From positions 426,648-458,114 of the forward strand of contig PJRA01000198.1 of assembly GCA_016987375.1 (NCBI GenBank): a stretch of DNA of 31,467 nucleotides. Reading direction: 5' to 3'. Under the pieces are notes generated by a model. It was not told the origin of the DNA, searched no databases, and saw only the letters and a program-made list of their open reading frames with translations. The DNA is from Brachionus koreanus. Lineage: Eukaryota > Rotifera > Eurotatoria > Ploima > Brachionidae. A program made the translations under genes and the position numbers. Below are positions 1-12,024 of the stretch, in pieces. How positions within the stretch are numbered: position 1 is the stretch's first letter; every line of letters starts with the position of its first letter.

Positions 1-3000
1 TAGTTGTCATCTGGTTAACTGGCTTTCATATTTTATTCTTTCAAAATGTGCCAAATAATTTCGTTTTCTATAGTGAAATTAATTTTAATTATTTTTATTT
101 AGCTTATTTCAATAATATATTATCTTTTTAATTTTTCAATAAAATGATTTCTGAATTTATTAGATTACTTGTAAAATAAAAATGCCTAGATTTTTTTTTT
201 AAATTAATCCTGAATCCTAATACTGAATCCTTCGTTTGTAAAGTACTAAATTTAAAGCAATTTAATCATCAATAAATCATTTAAATGCAAGAAAATTTAA
301 AACCAACTTGAAAAGTTATCATCACAAAATTTTTTAATTTCTTGTAAATTAAATTTTAAAAATTAAAAAAAATACCGAATTGCACATTCATTTTAGAAAA
401 TATTTGTTTTTTCTATTTGCTCGCTTATCTTTAAGTAGAAGAAAGAGTGAGTGTGTGTTATTAAATGAAGAGACTTATATTTAATATATTCTTTGTTTAA
501 TTTATTTTAATAAGCTCTTTAGTTTTAAGAATTTTGAATAAATTCAGATTTTCATTCAAGCTCTTAATTTATTTGCTCATCTTTTTTTATTTTCATCAAT
601 TTTTTAATTATTCTTCAATCTTGTTAACTATAAAATAAGGAAAAACAAAAAAATTAATCCTCTAAATCAATTCATTATACATCAATCACTGGAAAAATTA
701 TTTTTTATATTTTACAAAAATTTTATGCAATTATCAAGAAATTTTTTAGATTACTCCCAACAAAATTCAAAATTTAAATTTACTAAAATATTGGATAAAA
801 TTGTTGAAAATAAAGAAAAATATGAAAATTTAAAAGTGTAAATCACTTTAATTGTCTTGAAATGAGCTTAGTTTTTAGAAAAGTTAAAAATCTTGAAATT
901 TTTCTTCCGTCAGAAAAAAAGAAGAATATTAATTGATGATCATGTCTGAAAAAGTGGTTCAAAAATCAATCGGACCGATTCAAATGAAAGCTTCTAGTCT
1001 CACAAAAAAAATAATCAAAAAGAATCTTAAAGAAAAAATTATGTAAAAAACTAAAAGAAATATTTAATTAATGAAAAAGCAAAATCTAGGAATGAAAAAA
1101 CAGTATGTTTTATCACATTCAAACACAGAATTTATTAATTTTTGATTTAATTAAAGTAAAATTCACGTAAATAATTGATTCCTAAAACAAAATTTCTAAT
1201 CATGATTTGAAGAGCTCTTAAAATAATTTTTTTCTCCTTAACAAAAGAATTAATAAATATTTAAAAAAGGAAAAAATTTGTTTTTTGATTTAAAAATAAT
1301 GTTAAAACATACTTTTTAAAAAGAAATAATTAAACAAAAACTAATTTTAAAAAATAAATTTTAAAAATAGTCATTAAAATTGGTTTTAAAAGCCAACATT
1401 TCGATGATAATAATTATAGTTGTATTATTTTGAAAATCTTTTTTATTATTAAAGAAACTTTGAGCTAAAACTAATCAAATTCTTTGATTATTCGATATTT
1501 AGGTTATGCAATATTTGATATTTGTAAAAAAAATTTGCATAAAATCGATTCTAAATTTAATCAAGTTAATTAGTATAGATACTTGAATGAAAAGAGTAAA
1601 GAAAGATCGAAATTTTTTAAAATTTTTATAACTTTAAAAAAATTTATATTTAGATTGAATTGTTGTAAAGAATTGTTTCACATTATTCAAAAAATTATGA
1701 AATTATTATTGATCGTTTCTATTTGGTGTCAAGGATTTTAATATTAGAACTAAAAAGAAAATAAAAAATAAATAAAAAGAGCAAAATATTATTCCAGATA
1801 ATTATAAATAAATGAGCCTAGAAGAAATACAAGATATAATAGAAAAAAAAAAAGCTATCAAATTTGACTGATTGGAATTTAATTTGATCCATTTTCCTTT
1901 TTTATTTTCTCGATCTAATCGTCGTTCTCAAAAATGTTTTTTGGTGAACCAAATTATAGAGTTTTTTTTGTTGTTGTGTATTTCATCAATAATTTTCAAT
2001 TTATTTTCGTCATTTTTTAATAATTTATCATAATCTCTTCTTTTTTTTTTGTTTTTTGGGACTTTTGATTAAATTTTTTGTTGTTGAAACTAAATCTTGT
2101 TCGGATTTGTGCCTTTAAATTACGAAAGAATAAAAATTCCTTGACAACCGTTTAGATTATAGAGAAAAAAAAAAGAAAGTTGATGAAGCCTAAATCTGAT
2201 TATTTCTGTCTTTTAAAAAGACGCTAATCATTTTTCTTCAATACCTATGAGAGAAAGTGTAATTTTCATTTTGAATTTTCTATTTAAAATTAATAATTTA
2301 ATTTTGAACATTTCAAATTGAGAATAAAAGAGAACCTAAATGTGTATCATGAATTATATAGAGTAAATCAGTGTTTTGAACTCTTTCGAATTTTTTTTTC
2401 AAAGGTTGAATCTATTTATTTGAACTATTTATTTTTCTTTATTTAATTAAAATAAATAAATATTTAAGTCATGATTTTATCTAAATTAGAATCAAATTCA
2501 ACTAAAGTTTATATATTACCAAATCGAAAAATAATTAGAGTAATTTTTCATCAATACTTTTTTTTTGTTCAAAATGTTCTGGTCTTGATCAAAATAAATC
2601 AATTTAGTAGTATTTTGTTTTTTTGTTTTTTAAAATTAACATTCTGTTTTTACATTGCTGTTGGTGTTGTTGATTAAAATTTATTTCATTTTTATGATGA
2701 AATATTATTTCTAGTTTTTCTATTTGTTATTTGAATAAACATGTTCATAAAATATATTTTCATAAATTTTATCTTTTTAAATGTAATAAAAAATATGCTG
2801 TTTAGCTGATAATTAAAGAATTTTTTCCAATCATACAAACTTATTGTTAAGCAAGTCATTAACATTCTAATTAGTACAAAGTAAAATGTTTATTCTTTCT
2901 ATTTCTTGTAATTTTATTCCTAAAAAATATACTTTTCGATCTAAATTGGAATTTTCTTTCTTTGGATGTGTGAATATGTTTGTGTATTTATGCGATATTT

Positions 3001-4528
3001 TTGCATTTCATAAGAATATATCTTTAATATGTATGATTATTGTTGTTGTTCGAGGCATTCAGATTCAAATGCTATAAATCAAGAACCTTAAAAAATAATA
3101 AAAAAAAAGTACACTCAATTAAAGCAGATGTATTTTCTTTTTTTGAAACTGAAAAGAATTTTTTTCCAAATAAGAAATTTTCAAGCTTCAAATTAATTAG
3201 ATAGAAATAAAAGGTTATTTATTTTGGAAAGTTTTCCTTTGTGAATATCAGATAAAATATCGAAAATAGTATCAGAAAAGCCTAGATATAATAATAAATC
3301 ACATATTATGTTGTCTAAGTATGACAACAAAATACGATAGGCAAGTTGTATTTTATTTTCGATTTAAATTAGAGTTAATATTTTTAAGTAAAAACAAAAA
3401 ATGTGATTTTTTTATTTCTTTTAATTAAAAATCAATTTTTATTTAATTATATTATTATTCACGTATATTTAATTTATTATGATTTATATTTTTTTTTCTT
3501 CAATTTTTTGTTTTAATTAATTTTCAAATATTTTCCAAAAAATACTACTTTTATTTTTTTTAGAAGTTATTAGTTAGTTTTAAATGAAAAAAAATTTTAA
3601 ATTTTAAATTGTTTTATGAGTCCTTATCAAACTAGTGATTGAATTTAATAGAATGTATGTGAGGAAATATTTTGATTTTTTTTTAATTTGAAAAAAGAAT
3701 TGACTAGTTTACAAAGAAAATTTAGTTTTTTTTGATATGATAAAATTTGAGAAAAAAGGGGCGATATTAGCTCATTTTATAAGAATAAGAAGAACGGTTT
3801 TTTTTTTTTTTTCTGTTTAAATGCATATTCTGAGTAAATATTTGTTAAATGGAAAGTATCGGAAAAAACAATTAATAAAGCTCATCCAAATTAGAAAGGA
3901 AGTTGAAAATTATTTTTTTAAGAGCTTGATAAACTAATGAGCTAAATTATTATCAATTTAAGAGAATAAAATTACAAAATTAAATGTTCTCCTTTGTCAC
4001 AATTGATTAAATGAAAAATAACTAGATAAATTTTTTATTATTTTTGTTGTTGATTCTTGATGGTGATGATAGTTTTCTATTAATGAGTGATTTTTATTTT
4101 AATTTTGAAAAAAAAACTGTAAAATAAAATCATTTCAAATTTATTTTGATTTATTGATTTTATTTAATAATTATTTTCTTGGATTTTTCTTCCATTTTAA
4201 TTTTACAATAATTATTAAAAAGAGAATTGAATTGGTAATCTAGCAATCTAATATTTGATATTTAATCTACCACTAAATAAATAGCAATAAAACTCAGAAG
4301 CTCATTCACACACATTGATGCACAGACAATTACACAGAGTAAAATAAAAAACAATAGAACGAAATAGAGATTTAGAAAAAAGTAAAAGATTGAGATTTGC
4401 TTGATTGAAATACTTTTCATTAGTTTTTTTTTTCTTTTGTTATTTATTTTGTATATTTTTATAAAAAAAAAAGAATCTAAATTGATTTTTTTCTTTTCGT
4501 TTTTTTTTTCTTATGAAAAAAATATATC

Positions 4529-4560
4529 TAATAATAATATTAATAATAATAATAAATAAT
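4529..4560. repeat. (TAA)n microsatellite
   Basis: An imperfect run of TAA/AAT triplets about 32 bp long, upstream of the Kv4 gene. It could be plain simple sequence or the tail of an old LINE, since I-clade elements end in TAA repeats. No LINE coding remnant is visible next to it. Confidence 0.8.
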
Positions 4561-4678
4561 CCATGTATAAATCATAGGAAATTTTGAGCTAAAATTCGTT
4601 TACTTACAAGCATAATGACAGCGCATTTATTCGAATTAGATACCGGAATTTAATTTGAAAACATTCCTAATTAAATAC

Positions 4679-4692
4679 ATATATATATATAT
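4679..4692. repeat. (AT)7 microsatellite
   Basis: Seven uninterrupted AT dinucleotides, in the non-coding region upstream of Kv4. Confidence 0.8.
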
Positions 4693-4874
4693 GTGCATGT
4701 ATTTATGCATTCAAACTAGATCGATATTAAATTAGTCTAACAAAAAGTGAAAACTCATGAAAATTATTTACCTCTCATATTGTTTTTTTTTTATCTAAGC
4801 TTTGCTAAGTTTACCCTCTCTAATATTCTATGTTTTTTCCTAAAATATTTTAATTTTATAAATCTCATCTTTTG

Positions 4875-4888
4875 CACACACACACACA
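4875..4888. repeat. (CA)7 microsatellite
   Basis: Seven uninterrupted CA dinucleotides, about 400 bp upstream of the Kv4 start codon. Confidence 0.8.
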
Positions 4889-5282
4889 AACTAACATTTA
4901 TTTAGATTATTTCAAAATACTATACTGAATTTTTTGAAGCTCTAAATTCTATTCCATTTCTATCCGATAATCTGAATTGATTATAATAATTGATTTTGAA
5001 TAAATTTTTGTATCATTTTTTTTCATTTTTTTTTATTTACTAACTTTTTGTATTAATTTTAGAATTGAAAAAAAAAATATTTTTTTTTAGTGTTTTTTTT
5101 TTTAAATAAAAAAAAATTAATTTTATTCAAAATGTTTAAGAAACCAAGAAAATGAGACATTTTTACAGACATTTTAATAAATATTAATTGTTTATTTAAT
5201 CATTTAAATAGTTCAAAATTGCAACAAACAAATATTAGATAAATATTGATAAAATAAACGAACTTAAAGTTTTAGTATTAGA

Positions 5283-7377
5283 ATGGCAAGTGTGGCTGCT
5301 TGGCTTCCGTTTGCCAGAGCAGCGGCAATTGGATGGGCACCATTAGCTCGTAAGTTTATTTTAAATGTGAATATTTATTTTTTTTTAAAAGAAATTTTTT
5401 TTTTGAATTTATCAAAACTTGAAAATTGTTTGTTCACTAATTAAAGAACAAAAATGAAAAATTTAATTAGACTAAAAGATTGATTGTTTAAAAAGTAAAA
5501 TTTTATTTTTTTTTTTGTTTTAAAGAACATCCATTGCCAGCACCTCCATTGAAAAAAATTCAAAAAAAAGTAGATGATAAAATAGTAATTAATATAAGCG
5601 GTCAACGATTTGAATGCTGGCAGTCAACATTGGATAAATATCCACACACACTTTTGGGCTCTGTTGAAAAAGAGTTTTTTTATAATGAAGAAACAAACGA
5701 GTATTTTTTGGACAGAGATCCAGATCTATTTCGACACATTTTAAATTTCTATCGAACTGGTCGTCTTCACTTGCCCAAAAGTGAATGTATCACAGCATTC
5801 GATGAGGAATTGTCTTTTTTCGGCATTGGTGCAGATCTAATGGCCGATTGCTGCTATGAAGAATATCGAGATAGAAAGAGAGAGAGTGCTGAACGATCGT
5901 TAGATGAGAAAAACAGTGAAAATGGTGAAAATGTGTCGAAAAAAAGTCTTACATTTAGAGAAAAAATGTGGCGAGCATTTGAAATACCCGAATCTGGTAC
6001 ATTGGCTCTTGTTTTTTATTATGTTACTGGATTTTTTATAGCTGTTAGTGTTATGGCTAATATAATGGAAACAGTTAGCTTTGGCGATTCAATAAATCCC
6101 AAAATGCACAAAAGTCTAACTCTTGGCGAGCAACACAAAGACGTATTTTTCTCGTTGGACACTGCTTGTGTCATTATATTTACCATTGAATACTTGTTGA
6201 GATTTTATGCGGCACCATTTCGACTCAAATTTGCTTTTTCAATCATGAGTCTAATTGATGTCATAGCTATTTTACCATATTACGTACAAACATTGTACAT
6301 ATTTTATGTGGGTGACGATGCAGTTAAAAACGATGATCTTAGCGGTGCATTTGTTTCTCTCAGGGTATTTCGTGTATTTCGCATATTTAAATTTTCACGT
6401 CATTCACAAGGTTTGCGCATACTCGGCTACACACTTAAATCGTGTGTGTCCGAACTAGGTTTTATGCTCTTTTCGCTCTCAATGGCCATCATCATATTTG
6501 CCACAATTATTTACTATGCCGAAAAAAGTGTCCAAGACTCTAAATTCACAAGTATACCATCGGCATTTTGGTACACCATTGTTACCATGACAACACTTGG
6601 CTATGGTGACATGGTGCCCAAAACGGCCATGGGCAAAATAGTTGGCAGCATTTGTTCATTGAGTGGGGTGCTTGTAATTGCTTTGCCAGTGCCCGTTATT
6701 GTGTCCAATTTTAGTCGCATCTATCACCAAAGTCAACGAGCTGACAAAATGAAAGCTCAGAAAAAAAGTCGACTAAATCGCATACGAGTGGCCAAGAATG
6801 CAGTGAGCAATGCTTTTGTCATGGCCAAACGAAAAAAAGAAGAAGAGTACAATGCTTTGATTGAATCAAATGCAGGAGATAAAATAGTTAATTTGTTCGA
6901 AGAACAACATCATCATTTGCTTGCTTGTTTGGAAAATGCAGCAGGACGTGAATTTGTTGAAATAGACAATAATCTTATAAATCTAAACAATCAATTGTTA
7001 CAAATAAAGTTAAAAAATGCTTCGAATGGTTCAAATAGTTCCAAATTGATTCAAAATATGCTCAATTGTTTGTGCAGGCATCGGCATTCAAATGCTAATT
7101 TGAAAAATGATGGTGATAACTATGATGGTGATGATGATGAGAAAAATTCCAATTTAAACAAAAATGAAAATGTTGTGGTGAGTCACTATTTTATTTGATT
7201 AAAATAATTTGAATTAATTTTTTTAATTTTTTTTTTTTTGTTATAAATATCCAGGAATCGAGTGAATGTTTGAAAAAGCTTTCGAATAGATCAAATCAAA
7301 TCGGAGAAATTCTGGCCGAAGAAGAAGAAATGGTCAGTCTTACGGTGAATAAACACGTCAGTTCTAGTTGTCATTAA
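5283..7377 (+). CDS. Shal: Shal/Kv4 voltage-gated potassium channel alpha subunit
   Basis: Three exons: 5283-5349, 5526-7177, 7255-7377 (613 aa). All introns are GT-AG and the frame is continuous. The protein forms tetrameric A-type K+ channels in the plasma membrane of excitable cells. Seen: the conserved Kv4 N-terminus ([18 protein letters not shown]), the segment known for KChIP binding and inactivation; a T1 tetramerization domain (about residues 40-135) with the Kv4 zinc set H104, C110, C131 and C132; S1-S6; an S4 with R302, R305, R308, K311 and R314; selectivity filter TLGYGD at 379-384; and a PVPV gate in S6 at 410-413. The cytoplasmic tail keeps the QHHHLL block found in bilaterian Kv4, followed by an Asn/Asp-rich stretch. 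The first exon is only 67 bp and is missed by ORF calling; it splits the codon before the HPLPAPP motif. Exon 2 would read through the 7178 donor for only a few codons before a stop. Alternative 3' exons are possible. Confidence 0.97.
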
Positions 7378-7498
7378 TATTTAAAATGATATTTTTTTAT
7401 TTTATTACTCAAGTATTTATTTATTCTTAAAAACACAATATACGAGTTAGCTAATCGAAGAAGGACGGCGTTTATTTGGTTTTGTCTTACCGTTATTC

Positions 7499-7504
7499 AA
7501 TAAA
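7499..7504 (+). terminator. Polyadenylation signal of Kv4
   Basis: A canonical AATAAA 122 bp after the Kv4 stop codon, followed by T-rich sequence. It is the likely 3' end of the transcript, but AATAAA is common by chance in such AT-rich DNA. Confidence 0.5.
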
Positions 7505-7888
7505 TATATAAATATTTTTACGACTGACTATTTTTTGTAGATTTTCTTCTTATGTTTTTAACTAATAATTGAATAAAATCAATATTAATTTTTTTCTTAT
7601 CTTTAAGAATCATTTAAATTTTTTCGGTAATATATTTAAAAAAAAATTAATATTTCTATCCTTTAAAAAATAGAAAGTGTTTCTAATTTAACTCCGGCTT
7701 TATTTTATAAAAATTTGACAACATTCCCGGTTTTTCAAAAAAAATTTATTCATAAAAATTATAGAAAAAAAATTTTTTTTTATTTAAAAATACAAAAAAG
7801 TTTCATCTAACAAAAACAATTTATTTTCTTAATTTTGGTTGATTACAGATTTTGAAATCAAAATTACTATGATTATTTCTCTCCTATC

Positions 7889-8590
7889 TTAGGACAATTC
7901 AGTTGAGAATTTATTTGCTTTTCTAAATACTGTTAGGAAAATGATTAATCCTCTCCCTCGTCTAAATCCTGCTTGTTCTTCTCTGAGTATAACATCCAAA
8001 GAGTTTCTGATTCTTTCCATAATTATGCTGCAGAACGCCTTGCTTGCTATTGGTAGCAGTATTATTCCTCTCCAATTATGACAGATCATTTTGTTTCCTT
8101 TCTTTGGAAGTTTGACTATCAGGTCTTTTGAACAGTCCTCTGGTATAATTTCTTGTCGCCATTTTTGCTGAAGAAATCGTGCAATATCCCTTTTGTGATC
8201 TTACCATCAATTTTCAACATTTCCTCTGTTATCCCGTAAATACCGGGAGCTTTTCCATTTTTTAGAGCCTTTACAGCATTTTCTATTTCTTTTTGGCTGT
8301 GTCAATATCTAGATCAGTGCTAGCTGGTTCTAGTTGTAAATGCTCTTTGGGTTCTGTTCTATTTAGAACCTCTTTAAAGTGCTCAACTCATCTCTGTCCT
8401 TGCTCTCTTTCAGTTGTTAAGACACGATCTTTTTTGTCTTTCACTAAATTTTTTCTTCTCTGTAAGATGCCACATATCGCATTAGTGATCATGTGTAGCA
8501 TATGTAGGTCCCCTTTTGAACTGGCTTTTTTTGCTTCGCTAGCACACTTGTTTATATAATTTCTTTTGTCTCGCTTTTTTTCACAAACCT
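7889..8590 (-). pseudogene. Decayed RTE-like non-LTR retrotransposon (LINE) reverse transcriptase fragment
   Basis: Reading the minus strand from 8590 down gives, in order: a linker region (CEKKRDKRNYINKCASEAKK), HFKEVLNRTEP, EIENAVKALKNGKAPGIYGIT (RT motif 1 region), a block matching 'LIVKLPKKGN', then NWRGIILLPIASKAF and EEQAGFRRGRG (RT motif 2). These follow the order of RTE-type LINE polymerases. The copy is broken by a TGA where Trp is expected just before VEHFKEV, by a frame change near the A-run after DIDTA, by another around the KDLIVKLPKKGN block, and by one after GFRRGRG. The catalytic YADD region and the 3' end are missing. It lies between Kv4 and the G alpha gene and cannot be active. 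The clade call is from motif style and is not firm. Confidence 0.88.
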
Positions 8591-10780
8591 GTTTTTAAAA
8601 AAAAAAAACAAAAACAGTTTGAAAACAGGGGTTAAAATTAGAGTTTGAAAAATATATAAAAAAATATCATTTTAAAAAAATTCCAAAATTCGAATATAGT
8701 TTAAAAATTAACATACAAGAAAATAAAAAATATTAAAAAAACAGACTTGTTCAAACCTCAGCTCTGTAAAAATTATAAAAAAATACAAGACTCGATTTAA
8801 AGAACGAGTTTAAATTTTAAAAATCAATAATTATAATTCTTTTGTTTTATTTTTTGAGCTTTTCTTCCTTTCTAATGACTTTCTTTTCGGATCCGTCTTT
8901 ATTGTAAACAACTGTAGTTTGACTTTTATTCGTTAAATGTTGAAGAGTAGAGGCCATAATCAACAAAGTTCCGTCTCTGATTCGTCATACTTTTAACCAT
9001 TTTTTTAACATGGCCTGGGTCTATGTCTCAGTATAAATTATTCATTTCTGATGCTTAGTTTAAGGTTAACACAAATCAATAATCCATGATAACGCATTTA
9101 TGGGTGGTAAATGTAAAGCAATTGCGTTGAGCACTTATTATGTTGAGTCGTAAGATTTTTGAATTGAATATTCTTCTTCAAATGATTTGTCTTTTTTTAT
9201 TTAAAATTCTAAAAATTATATAAAATGAGAAAATTGGTGAAAATTTTGAAATTTTGGTACTGCTACGTCATCTTGTCACCTTAATTTAATTAAAAAAATT
9301 AACACAAATTGACAAGTTGTTCTTCATGACTTGAAAGATTTTGAATTTCTCTGATCTAGTGTTCCAGATCGATGGGATGGACTTTTGAGTTCTTAGAGAA
9401 CGGCATTTTACTAACCAAGACCAAGTTGAAGAAGAGTGCCATGACTTTTTTGGTTCCAAAAACCATGAATTGTGAAATACTCGCTGTTAGACGGCTTGAA
9501 GTCTATAGAGCAAAAATGTTCATATTTTTAAAATTATCTAAATTATGCTTTTTTTTTATTAATTCTTAAATAACTCTTTCAACTAAAAGATTAGTTTTCT
9601 GAATAAGTTTTATATCTAAATAAAGGAAAAACAAGAACGGCTGCCTAAGGGACAAAATTAATAAATTATAAGATATAAAAGTAATTTCTTTAAAACACAT
9701 TTAAAATCAAGCTTTTAAATACAATACCAAACAACAATACTACAACACCACATTGATAAATTAAATAAAGTTAAAAAAAAAAAGTCATATCTTTTGACTC
9801 ACGAAAATTTTAATTTTTGAAATTTATGAAAAATTCTCATCATCAACTACACTGATAATCTACTATTTATAAAAGTTTCAAAGCTTTGGCTTCTTTTTTC
9901 GTAATTAATTTCAAACTTAAATTTAGTCTGTGCAATTAAATTTTAGTATTTTTTGCACAGTTTCAATTTATTTGATTCAAACCTTCTATACAGCTAATAA
10001 ATTTTGCAAAACGATTTTTGACCCTTAGAAAAAAAGTCATTTTAATTTTGAAATTTTTGCTTTTCCAAAATTCTTAGTGCCTTAAAATATCCAAGTAGTG
10101 ATAAATATATGCAATTATTTTTTGAAAAAGATAGTGTTTAGATTTTTGATTTTATCATAAGCAAAAAATTAAAATTAATTTTTATTTTTCATTTACAAAA
10201 AAAAAAAACAATTTAACATTTTAACATATTGTGTTAATAAAAATAAAATTTAAAGGCTTTAAAATTTAGGCTATTTGAACTAACTAATAAAACAGACAAA
10301 AGTTATTTGAATAATTTAAAACAAATTTTTGAATTTCAATTTAAAGAAAAATTTAAAGCCTTTTTTGTTTGATATTTTTAGAAATTGTTATAAATTCTAC
10401 ATGATAAATGCATCGGCCAAAGTTGTGTGTTCGATTTGTGATGCTGCAATATCGAATAGGGGAAAACGGTTTAATAAAAATTTGATCTTTAAATTAAATT
10501 TATCAAAAGTTCCTAGGGTCAATGAAAATTTTGGAATTCTGGCATCATTTTTCTAAATAAATTGATAAATTCTTTTCCTACATGACTGTCAATTTGAGCT
10601 GAGGAAAAAAAATCGATAAATTCATTTTATAAGAATATTCAATATATTCGATATGCTTTAATGATTAATTTTTTTTTTCCATAGAGAGATTTTTAGACAA
10701 TTTGAAAAAAAAAATTTCAATCTAACAATTATTTAATTTGAAAAAGTGAAGCTAATTTAAAAGCCAACTAAAACAAAAAA
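8591..10780. other. Intergenic region without a supported gene
   Basis: About 2.2 kb between the LINE fragment and the 3' end of the G alpha gene. ORFs at 9372-9569 and 10329-10556 have no recognizable domain, splice context or similarity. The part from 8990 to 9500 is somewhat richer in G+C than its surroundings and could be an old repeat, but I recognise no element. Confidence 0.55.
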
Positions 10781-12024
10781 TTAAAAAAGACCACAATTTT
10801 TGAGGTTATTTTTAATTATGACATCAGTAACACTATCAAACACAAATTTAACATTTTCGGTATCTGTGGCACATGTAAAATGCGAATAGATAAACTTTGA
10901 CTTTTGATTCTTGTTCAATTCTTGGAATTTTTTTTCAATATAAAGCCAACTTTCTTCATAGTTATTTGATCCAGTATATTCCGGAAAGCAGATCTTAATA
11001 CTAGATGTCTTCAATTTTTGTATAAATAAGTCTTTTTTGTTAAGAAATAGTATAATAGAAGTTTCCGAAAACCATTTGTTATTGCAAACGGACTCGAACA
11101 ATTTCATGCTTTCACTCATTCGATTCTTTAAAACAAAGTGATAAAATTAATCTTTTCTTTATCTAAAAATTTACAATTTTTTCATCCTCTTGCAAGTAAA
11201 GGTCAAATTCACTGAGTGCTACACAAAAAATGATCGCTGTTACATCCTCGAAGCAGTGGATCCATTTTTTGCGCTCTGACCTCTGTCCGCCCACATCCAT
11301 CATTTTAATATTCAAATTTTTGTACGAAAAGTTTGTCTCCACTATTCCAGTTGTCTTAATTCTGGTTCGCAGAACATCCTGCTCTGTTGGCACATAGAAC
11401 GGTGATGAAATGCGATCCAGAGAATTTAAATAGCTATAAAAAAAATTAGAAATTAATTGATTAAAAAAATTTTTTGTTCCAACTATTCAGCTGAGTCATT
11501 CAGTTGATATTCTCTGGAGCGGGCAAAGCACTGCTGAACGCCCGAATCCTTCCATAAGCGCTTCATGGATTCACTCATTTCTGCATTAAAAGTGTCCGGA
11601 TCGTCCACTCTGCCAGCAAGAAGTAGAAAATTTTTTGCGTCATCAACCCGATTCGGATGAGATAAGCCTATTTTTAGATGACTCATAGCCTTAATAATTG
11701 TGATAAGTGATTGTATTGTATTGTTGTAAACTACAGGTCTGTATTGAAGACATTCTTGACGACTGTATCCCTTTTCATGTATTATTCTATTTAAAAAAAA
11801 TTTAAATAAAAAATTGTTTCCGCCTTTATTTTAAAATTAATCTAAATGAAAAGAAATTACTTCATTTGTTTGACGATTGTGGATTTGCCCGACTCGCCTG
11901 CACCCAGTAGCAAGAGTTTCACTTGGTTGCCAGACTTCAAGGCCTCCTCTTTTATTTCCCGGTCGATTAGCTCAGAACGAATTCGATCCGAGGAATTTAT
12001 TTGGTCCGATTGTATACAACCCAT
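10781..12024 (-). CDS. Heterotrimeric G-protein alpha subunit, Gi class
   Basis: Four exons on the minus strand: 12024-11861, 11786-11484, 11433-11175 and 11125-10781, giving 356 aa, close to the 354 aa usual for Gi alpha. It binds and hydrolyses GTP downstream of membrane receptors; the Gi class inhibits adenylyl cyclase. Seen: MGC start for N-myristoylation and palmitoylation; P-loop GAGESGKST (41-49); switch I with R180 and T183 ([11 protein letters not shown]); switch [18 protein letters not shown] with catalytic Q206; NKKD guanine specificity motif; TCAT; and C-terminus NNLKNCGLF, whose Cys353 is the pertussis-toxin ADP-ribosylation position of Gi/Go. The GLF ending and TTGIVE support Gi over Go or Gq. 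Introns are 49-74 bp; exon 2 ends TA before donor GT at 11483, restoring Tyr156 across the junction. It is divergently arranged with the kinase gene. Sequence in the helical domain and N-terminus is more diverged than in typical animal Gi. Confidence 0.97.

Larger units (their letters stand above)
1..5282. other. AT-rich gene-free stretch upstream of Kv4
   Basis: I see no supportable gene in this 5.3 kb. It is dominated by A and T runs with stops in every frame. The longest ORFs (2471-2677 and 2886-3077) are short, hydrophobic by composition, and resemble no family I know. The right end must hold the Kv4 promoter and 5' UTR, but no clear core promoter stands out. Simple repeats between 4.5 and 4.9 kb are listed separately. 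An unseen 5' non-coding exon of Kv4 is possible. Confidence 0.6.

Noticed and set aside
2471..3077. Two ORFs of 63-68 codons on the plus strand upstream of Kv4
   Set aside because: Composition is that of random AT-rich DNA (Phe, Ile, Lys, Val), with no splice context, domain or similarity.
8293..8559. 88-codon plus-strand ORF
   Set aside because: Lies on the opposite strand of the LINE reverse transcriptase fragment and is its shadow; no domain.
9372..9569. 65-codon ORF in a G+C-richer patch
   Set aside because: Considered as a LINE remnant, but no RT or endonuclease motif could be aligned.
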